Source: an uncultured Bacteroides sp. (GTDB lineage: Bacteria; Bacteroidota; Bacteroidia; Bacteroidales; Bacteroidaceae). From it: a stretch of 33,146 bases of DNA. Location of the stretch: contig CAMTFK010000022.1 in assembly GCA_947071285.1 (NCBI GenBank), positions 1 through 33,146 on the forward strand, read 5' to 3'. Every line of letters begins with the position of its first letter. Within the stretch, counting starts at the first letter, position 1. The position numbers and the translations under genes were made by a program. The notes below the pieces were generated by a model. That model saw nothing but the letters and a program-made list of their open reading frames with translations, made no database searches and had not been told where the DNA came from. Positions 1-8,052 of the stretch are shown here, one piece after another.

Positions 1-2
1 CA

Positions 3-503
3 GGACAAGCTTCAGGCGAACTTTCTGGAATGAAGATTGCTTATGTTGAAATAGACACGCTTCTGGCACAATATAATTTCTGCATCGACCTGAATGAAGG
101 TATGGTAAAGAAGAGTGAGAACGTTCGTTTGACACTGAATCAGAAAGCTCGTGAATTAGACAAGCAGAAGCAGGATTTCCAGACGAAATATCAGAATAAT
201 GCCTATCTGTCTCCGGAAAGAGCTCAGCAGGAATACAACCGTATCGCTAAGTTGGAACAAGACTTGCAGGCTTTGAGCAATAAGTTGCAGGCAGAATTGA
301 TGAGCGAGAATGAAAAGAACAGTTTGCAGTTGCGCGATTCGATTAATGCTTTCCTGAAAGAATATAATAAGACGAAAGGATATAGCATGATTATCAGCAA
401 TACCGGTTTCGATAACCTGTTGTATGCTGACAGCATCTATAACATTACGAAGGAAATTGTAGAAGGACTGAATGCAAGTTATTCTTCTCCGGTAAAGAAA
501 TAA
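3..503 (+). CDS. OmpH/Skp-like periplasmic chaperone family protein, 5' end outside window
   Basis: The reading frame is open to the left edge of the window, with codons for GQASGELSG before the first ATG at 30, so the true start lies upstream and this is a 5'-partial gene. The visible part begins with the KIAYVEIDTLL strand typical of Bacteroides OmpH proteins. A long charged helical region follows (about residues 25-110 of the visible part), rich in K, E, Q and L, as in the coiled-coil tentacles of Skp. A C-terminal segment (YSMIISNTGFDNLLYAD...) matches the OmpH pattern. The family holds unfolded outer-membrane proteins in the periplasm. The Gly/Ser-rich stretch before KIAYVEID suggests a linker after a signal peptide or lipobox that is not visible here. 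A strong terminator follows, so this gene is transcriptionally separate from the glycan locus. Confidence 0.85.
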   Translation, partial: GQASGELSGMKIAYVEIDTLLAQYNFCIDLNEGMVKKSENVRLTLNQKARELDKQKQDFQTKYQNNAYLSPERAQQEYNRIAKLEQDLQALSNKLQAELMSENEKNSLQLRDSINAFLKEYNKTKGYSMIISNTGFDNLLYADSIYNITKEIVEGLNASYSSPVKK

Positions 504-526
504 ATAGGTTTCTATTTAGATAAGGG

Positions 527-578
527 TCGCCCCCTTGCAGAGTGATTTTAATCACAATGCAAGGGGGCGATTTCTTTT
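527..578 (+). terminator. Rho-independent terminator after the OmpH-like gene
   Basis: The arms TCGCCCCCTTGCA (527-539) and TGCAAGGGGGCGA (558-570) are perfectly complementary. An inner GTGAT/ATCAC stem closes on a TTTA loop, and TTTCTTTT follows immediately. The structure begins about 23 bases after the stop codon. The rest of the 504-717 gap holds only the promoter box listed next. Confidence 0.93.
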
Positions 579-677
579 CTGTCGTCTGAGTTTATAAAAG
601 CGTACCAATCTTTTGAATTATCTTCTCAAACTGCATCCGGCGGGAAGCAACCTATTTCTCTTCATGTTTTAATCACT

Positions 678-685
678 TATATTTG
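678..685 (+). promoter_or_regulatory. Bacteroides -7 box for the PL6 operon
   Basis: TATATTTG fits the Bacteroides sigma-ABfr -7 consensus TAnnTTTG and lies 32 bases before the PL6 start codon. I could not find a clear -33 TTTG at the usual spacing, so this rests on one box. Confidence 0.5.
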
Positions 686-717
686 CCTTGTGATTTTTAA
701 ATTCTAATCAGAAAAGC

Positions 718-2115
718 ATGATGAAAAAACTCTGTGTTCTCTTACTCTTATCTATCTCCCTTTTTGCTACTGCTAGGGAGTATACGTTTTCACCGGAAGA
801 TATTCCGGCTATGAAGCAGTTGTTGGGCAGTGGAAACCTGCAAGCGGGAGATGCCATCGTACTGAAAGATGGAACGTACAATAACCTGGAAGAAATACAT
901 TTTACCGGTAAAGGCGTTTTCGGTAAGCCTATAATCTGGCGGGCTGAAAATCCCGGTAAAGCTATTATTTCCGGTAAGTTGAGATTAAAGATATATGGGG
1001 AGCATCTGCAATTGAAAGATTTACTCTTCTACAAAGCATGGGCAATAGGGCATGATATGATTGATTTCCAGAAAGAGAAAGGCGTATATGCATCCTATTG
1101 CCGGATGACCGGCTGTGTAATTGATGAATGCAATGACCCCGGGAAAGGCATGCGTCCTAATGAGGGGGATGAATATTGGGTTGGGTTGCGGGGCACGAAT
1201 AATCGGATAGACCATTGCTATTTCGCTAATAAACGGGTAGGCGGCTTGGTGCTACAAGTCTGGCTGAGTAGCGATAATCATTTGAACAATCATCTGATAG
1301 ACCATAATTTCTTTGGTGAACGCAAACCCTATGGTGGTAACGGAGCGGAAATTATTCGTATCGGACACTCATGGTCGTCTCAGTTGGAATCCCGTACTAT
1401 TGTTGAGAACAACGTATTCTTCAGGTGCAGTGGTGAGAATGAAATCATATCTGTAAAGTCCTGTCATAATGTGCTGCGCAGAAATCTGTTCTATGAATCT
1501 GCTGGTGGACTGGTTTGCCGTCACGGGCACTATAATGTTATAGAGTCGAATACTTTCATCGGTCATAGTCTTCGTGGAACTGCCGGCATCCGCATCATCA
1601 ATCAGGGACATACGGTTTATGATAACTATATAAAGGATGTAGAATCATTCGGTTTGCTGGTGCGTGTGGGAGTCTATGAACGCCCCACGGCAGAAACGGA
1701 TGTAAAAGAGGAACCGTTGACTTCTTATCATCGGGTAGAGAATGTGGACATTGCTTATAATACCTTTCTGAACAGTTCGCTGGAATTAGGTTCGGGACGT
1801 GGAGAAAAGATGCCTCGCAATGTACGCTTCGCCCATAACTTGTTTGCAGGACAAAGTCCTGAACTGAAAATTGTGAGGGCGAATGAAGCCCTTCCCGGTT
1901 TTGTATTCCTGAATAATCAGTGGGCATTTCCTGATACTAATTCCCTTTCGACTGTTCCCTATGAACGGGTAAGAAGTGGATTTGAAGTTCTTGATATCCC
2001 TGCCGGTCTGGGACAAAAGGAAAAAGAACGGATAGATGCCTGTATCTATACTGCCGGTCCTGCCTGGTATGAAGCTATGAAAGAGAATGTGAGTTATATA
2101 GATACACATCGATAA
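718..2115 (+). CDS. PL6 family polysaccharide lyase (alginate lyase / chondroitinase B type)
   Basis: This is a secreted right-handed beta-helix lyase of 465 residues with an N-terminal signal peptide (LCVLLLLSISLFATA). PL6 enzymes cleave uronic-acid polysaccharides by beta-elimination using a Lys base and an Arg acid around a calcium. The family signatures are clear: NGAEIIRIG at 208-216, SGENEIISVKS with the candidate catalytic Lys247, and LVCRHGHYN with the candidate Arg268. The calcium-binding positions Asn208, Glu240 and Glu242 are also present. ATG ATG at 718/721 gives two equivalent starts. It is the first gene of an operon with a GH28-type protein 16 bases downstream. Known family substrates are alginate and dermatan sulfate. 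Its neighbours here are pectin- and galactoside-type hydrolases, so the actual substrate cannot be read from the sequence. Confidence 0.88.
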   Translation: MMKKLCVLLLLSISLFATAREYTFSPEDIPAMKQLLGSGNLQAGDAIVLKDGTYNNLEEIHFTGKGVFGKPIIWRAENPGKAIISGKLRLKIYGEHLQLKDLLFYKAWAIGHDMIDFQKEKGVYASYCRMTGCVIDECNDPGKGMRPNEGDEYWVGLRGTNNRIDHCYFANKRVGGLVLQVWLSSDNHLNNHLIDHNFFGERKPYGGNGAEIIRIGHSWSSQLESRTIVENNVFFRCSGENEIISVKSCHNVLRRNLFYESAGGLVCRHGHYNVIESNTFIGHSLRGTAGIRIINQGHTVYDNYIKDVESFGLLVRVGVYERPTAETDVKEEPLTSYHRVENVDIAYNTFLNSSLELGSGRGEKMPRNVRFAHNLFAGQSPELKIVRANEALPGFVFLNNQWAFPDTNSLSTVPYERVRSGFEVLDIPAGLGQKEKERIDACIYTAGPAWYEAMKENVSYIDTHR

Positions 2116-2131
2116 CCTTAAAAAATCAGAC

Positions 2132-4951
2132 ATGAAATTCAGACTATTAAAAACTTTCCTTGTTTCACTGCTACTCGGAGTAGCAGGAACCTATCTACAG
2201 GCCGGAGAATTATATCCCTGGCAACTGACTCGCGATTCTTTATTGTTGTTTGAAGGTACGACTTATCGTTATACGGTAGATACTCCTGAGAATGAAGGGT
2301 TAGTTTCTACTTTGCCATCGGTAGCAGAACTGAAAGAACAATTAGTCCGCTCCGGTTCGGGTGTTTTCCGTCTTTTTACTTCAAAGGGACAAGAAAAAAC
2401 GGAGGGCATGCCTGTAAGCGGAGACTACTTGCAGGGGGCTACTAAAAAGCGTTTATTCATAGGAGTGCGTAAAGGGGCATTGCCTCCAATGGTGAAGTTG
2501 GACCGAAGTACATTTACGGTGAAGACTGCGGGAACCCTGACTCTTGATTTTTATGCAGGGCAACGCAGTCCAATGACTACTGTCGCCATCCGTATACCCG
2601 AAGGGATTGATGTAACGCTGGATAATACCACCGTAAATATCATCGGACGTGGAGAAGTTCTTCTGCGTGATCTGCCACAACAATCTATCGGACGAACCGG
2701 AACCAATTATTCTTATAAGAAAGTGGGCGATGTGGAAATCCGCAGAGAGGAGAAAAAAGGTACTCTGTTACTCTTTAAAAAGTTGGATTTCCGCCCCTCC
2801 AATGGACCGGATATTCGTCTTTGCTTTCGTGGTGTAGCAGTCCCTGCAACAGGAAATTATACATTCGAAGCAAACTATGTGACTTCTCAACCGGAGCAGC
2901 TTCATAGTCCGGTTGCTACAGCTACTCTTGAAGGGGTGACGACTGTGGCAGATTTAACCCGGAATACTTTGCGTGCATTTACTTATAAGAAAGACTGGGA
3001 TTTATCATTTACTACCTTCCATTGGACAGCTCCCCGTAATGCGGAATCGGTAACTCTGTTACAATCGGAGGATAAAGGAAAGACCTGGATTCCGGTAAAA
3101 GTGGAAATATTGCCGGATGATGATTTTACTACTGCCAGCAGATTACAACCTGAACAACTATATGCATTTAAGTTGCTGGTAAAAGGAGGAGATAATCCGG
3201 GTGAATCGAATGTTGTCTGGTTCTACTCTGGTTTGCAAGACATCAAGACTACAGGTGTAAAAGGTGATGGTGTGTCAGACGATACGGAAGCAATCAATAA
3301 GGCTATTCAGGAAATGAATGAACTCGGCGGCGGTATTTTGCGATTTACCGCAGGTACTTATAATGTGCGGACTGTCCATCTTTTGAGTAATGTCTGGTTG
3401 CATCTGGATGCAGATGCCGTGATTCAGGGACTTCCGGGTGGTGATGCTCCTGAAACCACCTGGTTCAGTGATCGTGCATACCGTTCAGGGCTTTCTCCTA
3501 CAGACCCGCGTCCTTACGCTGATCCGGAAAACTATCTGACGAAACAGGATGTGGGACATACGTTCTTCCGTAATGCAATGTTCTTTGGGGAGCGTATTGA
3601 TAATGTGAAGATTGTCGGTACAGGCCGCATCACGGGTAATGGCAGCCTTGTTACTTCAGATAAGGTGATGAACAATGCACCTGATAAGCGTTGTGACAAG
3701 ATGTTTTCTTTGAAACTCTGCACCAATATTGAAATAGGTGGTTGGGATATAAGTAAAGATATGTGGTATGACCTGCAGAAGGATGAACCTTATTATATTG
3801 AGTCGGATAATCAGAAGAATTATGATGTCAGCAATATGCTGCATATAGACCAGGGCGGTCACTTCGTTCTGTTGGCAACGGGCACGGACGGTATTCATGT
3901 CCACGATACTTATTTTGCCAAACATCATACCAAGAATGCCCGTGACATTTACGACTTCATGGCTTGCAACGATGTGACGGTGACGAATATCTATTCGCGC
4001 GTCAGTTCGGATGATATTGTAAAGCCGGGCTCGGACTGTTCACTTGGTTTTACTCGTCCGGCACGTAATTATATGGTGCGCAATATTGTGGGTGATACCA
4101 ATTGCAACCTGTTCCAGATAGGCTCGGAGACGGCTGATGATATTCAGGACCTGTATGTGGATAATATCTATGTGCTGGGTGCCAATAAAGCCGGGTTCTC
4201 TATCTCTACCAACGATGGCGGACATATCAAGAATGTCTACCTGAATAGCGGAAAGACGGGTACGATACATTCCCGTTCGGTAATGCACCGCACCCGTGCC
4301 CCGTTCTTTATTTCCATCTCCAATAGAGGTCGTGTGTTGGGGGCAGATGTAGCTTCTTTTACCTTCACAGAAAACGGGAGTGTGCGGAAAGAATTATTGG
4401 TGACCAATTCCGATATCGGCCAAGTGGAGAACATTGTGATTTGTGGTGTGGATATTGATGAAGTTTATGGTGGAAGTTCTTTCCGTGGTGACCGTTGGAA
4501 AGCATATGATGGTTCTCAAAATGAGGCAACTCCTATTATTGCAGGTTTCAAATTGCCGGATACGGAGGTAGTAGAGGGTGGATTGACGTTCCGCCTGCCT
4601 AATGGACAGCATACAGGTTATATAAAAAATGTACAGTTCCATGATGTGAATTTGCTGGTGAAAGGCGGACATCCCACAGAGGATGCGGAAGCTTATCCAC
4701 CTGAAATAGGCGTGGGACGTTATAATGTAGGTGATTTGAAAATCCAACCCTCTTTCGGCTTTTGGGCACGGCACGTGAAAGGTTTTGTACTGGATAACTG
4801 TAAGATAGATGCCGAACAGAAAGATGGACGCTATGCAGTAGTACTGGATGACGTGATTGGTGCGGAAATAAAGAATCTGCAAGTGAAAGAGGGCATTACG
4901 GATAAGGAGCATGTAAAGACCTTCCGTAGTAAGGATGTTGTTATTAAATAA
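2132..4951 (+). CDS. Large secreted GH28-type beta-helix glycoside hydrolase
   Basis: This 939-residue protein has a signal peptide (residues about 1-24). A beta-sandwich-like N-terminal region covers about 25-365, and its last part (about 285-365) resembles a fibronectin III module. A pectate-lyase/GH28 beta-helix starts at about 368 with the typical TTGVKGDGVSDDTEAINKA entry motif. Within the helix, SSDDIVK (Asp627/Asp628) fits the GH28 Asp-Asp motif and FQIGSE (about 661-666) fits the following Gly-Ser-Glu strand. The first GH28 motif (usually N-T/N-D-G) is replaced by NARDIYDF at about 602-609. There is also an extra segment around 545-600 (YYIESDNQKNYDVSN...). Family members hydrolyse galacturonans or related uronides. 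It lies between the PL6 lyase and a DUF362 gene, probably co-transcribed. The fold is certain; activity on polygalacturonate is only a guess because of the altered motif. Confidence 0.82.
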   Translation: MKFRLLKTFLVSLLLGVAGTYLQAGELYPWQLTRDSLLLFEGTTYRYTVDTPENEGLVSTLPSVAELKEQLVRSGSGVFRLFTSKGQEKTEGMPVSGDYLQGATKKRLFIGVRKGALPPMVKLDRSTFTVKTAGTLTLDFYAGQRSPMTTVAIRIPEGIDVTLDNTTVNIIGRGEVLLRDLPQQSIGRTGTNYSYKKVGDVEIRREEKKGTLLLFKKLDFRPSNGPDIRLCFRGVAVPATGNYTFEANYVTSQPEQLHSPVATATLEGVTTVADLTRNTLRAFTYKKDWDLSFTTFHWTAPRNAESVTLLQSEDKGKTWIPVKVEILPDDDFTTASRLQPEQLYAFKLLVKGGDNPGESNVVWFYSGLQDIKTTGVKGDGVSDDTEAINKAIQEMNELGGGILRFTAGTYNVRTVHLLSNVWLHLDADAVIQGLPGGDAPETTWFSDRAYRSGLSPTDPRPYADPENYLTKQDVGHTFFRNAMFFGERIDNVKIVGTGRITGNGSLVTSDKVMNNAPDKRCDKMFSLKLCTNIEIGGWDISKDMWYDLQKDEPYYIESDNQKNYDVSNMLHIDQGGHFVLLATGTDGIHVHDTYFAKHHTKNARDIYDFMACNDVTVTNIYSRVSSDDIVKPGSDCSLGFTRPARNYMVRNIVGDTNCNLFQIGSETADDIQDLYVDNIYVLGANKAGFSISTNDGGHIKNVYLNSGKTGTIHSRSVMHRTRAPFFISISNRGRVLGADVASFTFTENGSVRKELLVTNSDIGQVENIVICGVDIDEVYGGSSFRGDRWKAYDGSQNEATPIIAGFKLPDTEVVEGGLTFRLPNGQHTGYIKNVQFHDVNLLVKGGHPTEDAEAYPPEIGVGRYNVGDLKIQPSFGFWARHVKGFVLDNCKIDAEQKDGRYAVVLDDVIGAEIKNLQVKEGITDKEHVKTFRSKDVVIK

Positions 4952-4962
4952 ATTCCCAAGAT

Positions 4963-6537
4963 ATGAAACGTATTTATCTATACTTCAAAGAAAAGACCGA
5001 GAAAGGAGAGTTTACTTCCAGAGCTATGAGGATATTTCTCTTCTGGGGTCTCGGGCTTTTTTCAACCATTTGGTTCCTGGTGCGGGTGGTTCCGAAACCT
5101 TCCCGTGCCAGTTATCCGTGTATGCAAACAGCAGCACCGTTGATGTCTGCATTCGTCATGTATCTGCTTTCATTTACGGGTGCTTGGGTGAGTTTGCGTA
5201 AGTTGCGCGAAGCGTTTCGCGATCGGAAAATAGTGGTGGGGGCTTTTGCTCTTGTAGCTTTTTGCTTTTGCGCAACCTTGATACTGGTAGAAAACAGTAC
5301 GGAGTTGCTGGCTCAAACCTTTCTTCCGGCGAGGGAACCTCGTATGGCATGGGGAAAGAACAATCCGGTAGGAGAGGCAAAAGGAATTTATCCGGGACGG
5401 GTGGTATGGACACATGCACCGGGCGCAGCTACATGGGAGAAAGGAGAGGGATTCTGGTTTGAAGACCGTTGGAATAGTCAGGTGGATGCAGACTGGTTAT
5501 TGAGCCAGTCTCTGTTATCATTGACAGGAGAGAAGAAAGGAAAAGCTGCTTGGAAAGCTCTTTTTATTTATTTCAACCAACAGCACGGAAAAGGGAAACA
5601 AGCATATAAGAAAGGAGAGAAAATTGCTATCAAGATAAACCAGAATAATACTTTCTCTCATGAGGATTGTGAACAATTGAATGCTTCTCCCCACCTTACA
5701 CTTGCTTTACTTCGTAGTCTGGTATATGATGGCGGAGTGCCTCAGGAACAAATCACCGTTTTTGATGCCAGTCGCTTTATAACCGATGCCCTCTATAATA
5801 AATGCCATACGGAATTTCCAAATGTCATCTATCTGGATAATGAAGGAGGAAACGGGCGTACCAAGTCGACTTATACGGCAGATGCCATTCCTTATTCTGC
5901 CGATAACGGTCGCCTGGCAAAGGGATTGGCAAATTGTGCTCTTGAAGCTGATTACCTGATTAACGTGGCATTGCTGAAAGGACACGGTGGACAAGGAGTG
6001 ACATTATGTGCCAAGAACTGGTATGGGGTGACGGATATTAACAGGGATTTCCGTAAGAACCAGCATAATAACTTTAATCAAGACCGTGGCGGGAAATCCC
6101 GTTACATGACTTTTACCGATTATATGGCTCATAAGGATTTGGGGCAGAAGACAATGCTGTTCCTGATAGACGGCTTGTACGGTTCGGAAAAGGTGAATGG
6201 TGTACCTTCCGGTAAATGGAAGATGTTACCGTTTAATGGAAACTGGCCTTGTTCGCTTTTCGCTTCGCAGGACCCGGTGGCTATTGATGCAGTAGGTGTT
6301 GATTTCCTGAGTTCAGAGTTTCCGCGTATGGCAGATGTGGACTATTGCGATATGTATCTGGTAGAAGCCGCCTTGGCAGACCACGCCTTATCCGGTACCT
6401 TCTATGATCCGGAAAGGGATGGAACGGGCATTGCCAGTCTCGGAGTTCTGGAACATTGGAATAATCCTGAAGAAAAGAAATATAGCCGTAATATGGGTAA
6501 AGATGTTGGAATAGAACTGATTTACTTGCATAAATAA
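4963..6537 (+). CDS. Membrane-anchored DUF362 domain protein
   Basis: This 524-residue protein opens with about three hydrophobic segments (roughly 25-43, 57-76 and 91-110), so it sits in the inner membrane. It then continues as a soluble DUF362 domain. Typical DUF362 features are KIAIKINQNN, the LINVALLKGHGGQGVTLCAKNWYG block and SQDPVAIDAVGVDFL. No ferredoxin-type CxxCxxC cluster is visible, unlike DUF362 proteins that carry a 4Fe-4S module. The biochemical role of the family is not established. The gene starts 11 bases after the GH28-type gene and is closed by a terminator, so it is the last gene of the PL6 operon. Why such a protein travels with secreted glycan-degrading enzymes is unclear. 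Confidence 0.82.
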   Translation: MKRIYLYFKEKTEKGEFTSRAMRIFLFWGLGLFSTIWFLVRVVPKPSRASYPCMQTAAPLMSAFVMYLLSFTGAWVSLRKLREAFRDRKIVVGAFALVAFCFCATLILVENSTELLAQTFLPAREPRMAWGKNNPVGEAKGIYPGRVVWTHAPGAATWEKGEGFWFEDRWNSQVDADWLLSQSLLSLTGEKKGKAAWKALFIYFNQQHGKGKQAYKKGEKIAIKINQNNTFSHEDCEQLNASPHLTLALLRSLVYDGGVPQEQITVFDASRFITDALYNKCHTEFPNVIYLDNEGGNGRTKSTYTADAIPYSADNGRLAKGLANCALEADYLINVALLKGHGGQGVTLCAKNWYGVTDINRDFRKNQHNNFNQDRGGKSRYMTFTDYMAHKDLGQKTMLFLIDGLYGSEKVNGVPSGKWKMLPFNGNWPCSLFASQDPVAIDAVGVDFLSSEFPRMADVDYCDMYLVEAALADHALSGTFYDPERDGTGIASLGVLEHWNNPEEKKYSRNMGKDVGIELIYLHK

Positions 6538-6554
6538 TATTCTGTGTGCTGCGT

Positions 6555-6606
6555 GAGACGATTTTTCAAGTATTTGATGGAATACTGATAATCGTCTCTT
6601 TTTTAT
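6555..6606 (+). terminator. Rho-independent terminator closing the PL6-GH28-DUF362 operon
   Basis: GAGACGATT (6555-6563) pairs with AATCGTCTC (6590-6598). An inner AGTATT/AATACT stem (6569-6574 with 6581-6586) extends the hairpin, and TTTTTT follows at once. It begins 17 bases after the DUF362 stop codon. Confidence 0.9.
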
Positions 6607-6611
6607 ATTCC

Positions 6612-6619
6612 TATTTTTG
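6612..6619 (+). promoter_or_regulatory. Bacteroides -7 box for the GH28-GH97-GH31-GH36 operon
   Basis: TATTTTTG matches TAnnTTTG. It lies just after the preceding terminator and 48 bases before the GH28 ATG at 6667. No convincing -33 TTTG is seen at standard spacing. Confidence 0.55.
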
Positions 6620-6666
6620 TAACCGGGAAAAACAAAACTTTATAGCTAATCTTGTATTTAATAACC

Positions 6667-8040
6667 ATGAAAATGAAAAAGAACTTATTACTGTTACTAA
6701 TGTTGCTTGCATTGCCGTTCGCTTTGCAAGCAGAAACATTCAATGTGAAAAAATATGGTGCGCGGGGTAATGGCAAGAGGCTGGACTCGCCGGCTATTCA
6801 GAAAGCGATTGATGCTTGCCATAAAGCTGGTGGTGGCACTGTGCTCGTTCCTGCCGGAACATATCTGTCGGCTACCATTGTACTGAAAGATAATGTAACC
6901 TTGCATTTGGAAAAGGATGCACTTATCCTGGGAACCACCGACTACAAAGCTTACGATAATCTTGATCCTTTCACCGAAGGTCTGGGCATTGATGTAGGTT
7001 GGGCATTGCTGGTGGCGGTAGATGCAAAGAATGTGGCTTTGGAAGGCGAGGGGGCCATCGACGGGCAAGGCTCGGCTTTGAAAGAACGTCATATCAAGAT
7101 TGACACTCGTCCGGAAGGGCAACGTTGGGGATTGCGTCCTTTCCTGCTTCGTTGGGTGCGTTGTGAGGATATACGTGTGGAAGGAGTCACTCTGAAGTAT
7201 GCGGGTGCCTGGACTTCCCACTATTTCCAATGCCGCAATGTGAATATTCATAATATCACCATCCGCAGTTTTGGTGTAGCTCACAATGATGGAATCAATA
7301 TTGATGGTTGCCAGCATGTGCGCATCAGTAATTGTGATATTGTCAGTGGTGACGATGCACTTTGTTTCAAGACTACTTCCAGTAAAATGGGGTGCGATGA
7401 TATTATTGTGACGGATATGAAGCTGAAGAGTAATCAGGCGGGAATCAAGATGGGAACGGAATCTATGGGTGGTTTCGAGAATATCAAAATCAGTAACTGC
7501 CATATCTACGATACAAAGAATGGTGGAATCAAGCTCTTCTCTGTGGACGGAGCTCACTTGCGTAATGTGGAAATCTCCGATATTACGATGGACGAAGTGC
7601 GTACTCCGATGTTATTCCGTTTAGGTGCCCGTCTGAGCGTGTTCCGCAAGCATGAAGATACTCAGCAGCCTATCGGCGTCTTTGAGAATGTAGTCATCCG
7701 TAATGTAAAGGCAGTGGCTGCCGATAAGGCACAGTTGACACCTCCTTCCGGTATTCTGATTACAGGGATTCCCGGACATTACATCACAAACCTGACTTTG
7801 GAGAACATCCATATCCGCTTGCTGGGTACGGGGACGCCCGAGGATGCTTTGTCCCAGGTTCCGGAAGCGATAGATAAGTATCCCGAAGTAAAGACATTCG
7901 GTCCTAAGATTCCAGCTTACGGAGTGTGGGCGCGTCACGTGAAAGGTTTGAAACTGAAGAACGTCACGTTCGAACTGAAGAACCCGGATGCCCGTCCGGA
8001 GATTATTTGCGAAGACGGGGATATGCAGATTTATAAATAA
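6667..8040 (+). CDS. GH28 family glycoside hydrolase (polygalacturonase-like)
   Basis: This secreted right-handed beta-helix enzyme has about 457 residues. I chose the ATG at 6667 because it leads straight into the signal peptide MKMKKNLLLLLMLLALPFALQA; the frame also contains a TTG at 6652. The N-terminal strand FNVKKYGARGNGKRLDSPAIQKAI is the family entry motif. The catalytic region is intact: HNDGINIDGC (Asn207, Asp208), SGDDALCFK (Asp229, Asp230) and GIKMGTES. GH28 enzymes hydrolyse alpha-linked galacturonosides by inversion, and exo-acting and rhamnogalacturonan-specific members exist. It is the first gene of an operon, with GH97 beginning about 12 bases later. Linkage specificity cannot be assigned from sequence alone. 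Confidence 0.9.
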   Translation: MKMKKNLLLLLMLLALPFALQAETFNVKKYGARGNGKRLDSPAIQKAIDACHKAGGGTVLVPAGTYLSATIVLKDNVTLHLEKDALILGTTDYKAYDNLDPFTEGLGIDVGWALLVAVDAKNVALEGEGAIDGQGSALKERHIKIDTRPEGQRWGLRPFLLRWVRCEDIRVEGVTLKYAGAWTSHYFQCRNVNIHNITIRSFGVAHNDGINIDGCQHVRISNCDIVSGDDALCFKTTSSKMGCDDIIVTDMKLKSNQAGIKMGTESMGGFENIKISNCHIYDTKNGGIKLFSVDGAHLRNVEISDITMDEVRTPMLFRLGARLSVFRKHEDTQQPIGVFENVVIRNVKAVAADKAQLTPPSGILITGIPGHYITNLTLENIHIRLLGTGTPEDALSQVPEAIDKYPEVKTFGPKIPAYGVWARHVKGLKLKNVTFELKNPDARPEIICEDGDMQIYK

Positions 8041-8052
8041 CCAGTGATAATA

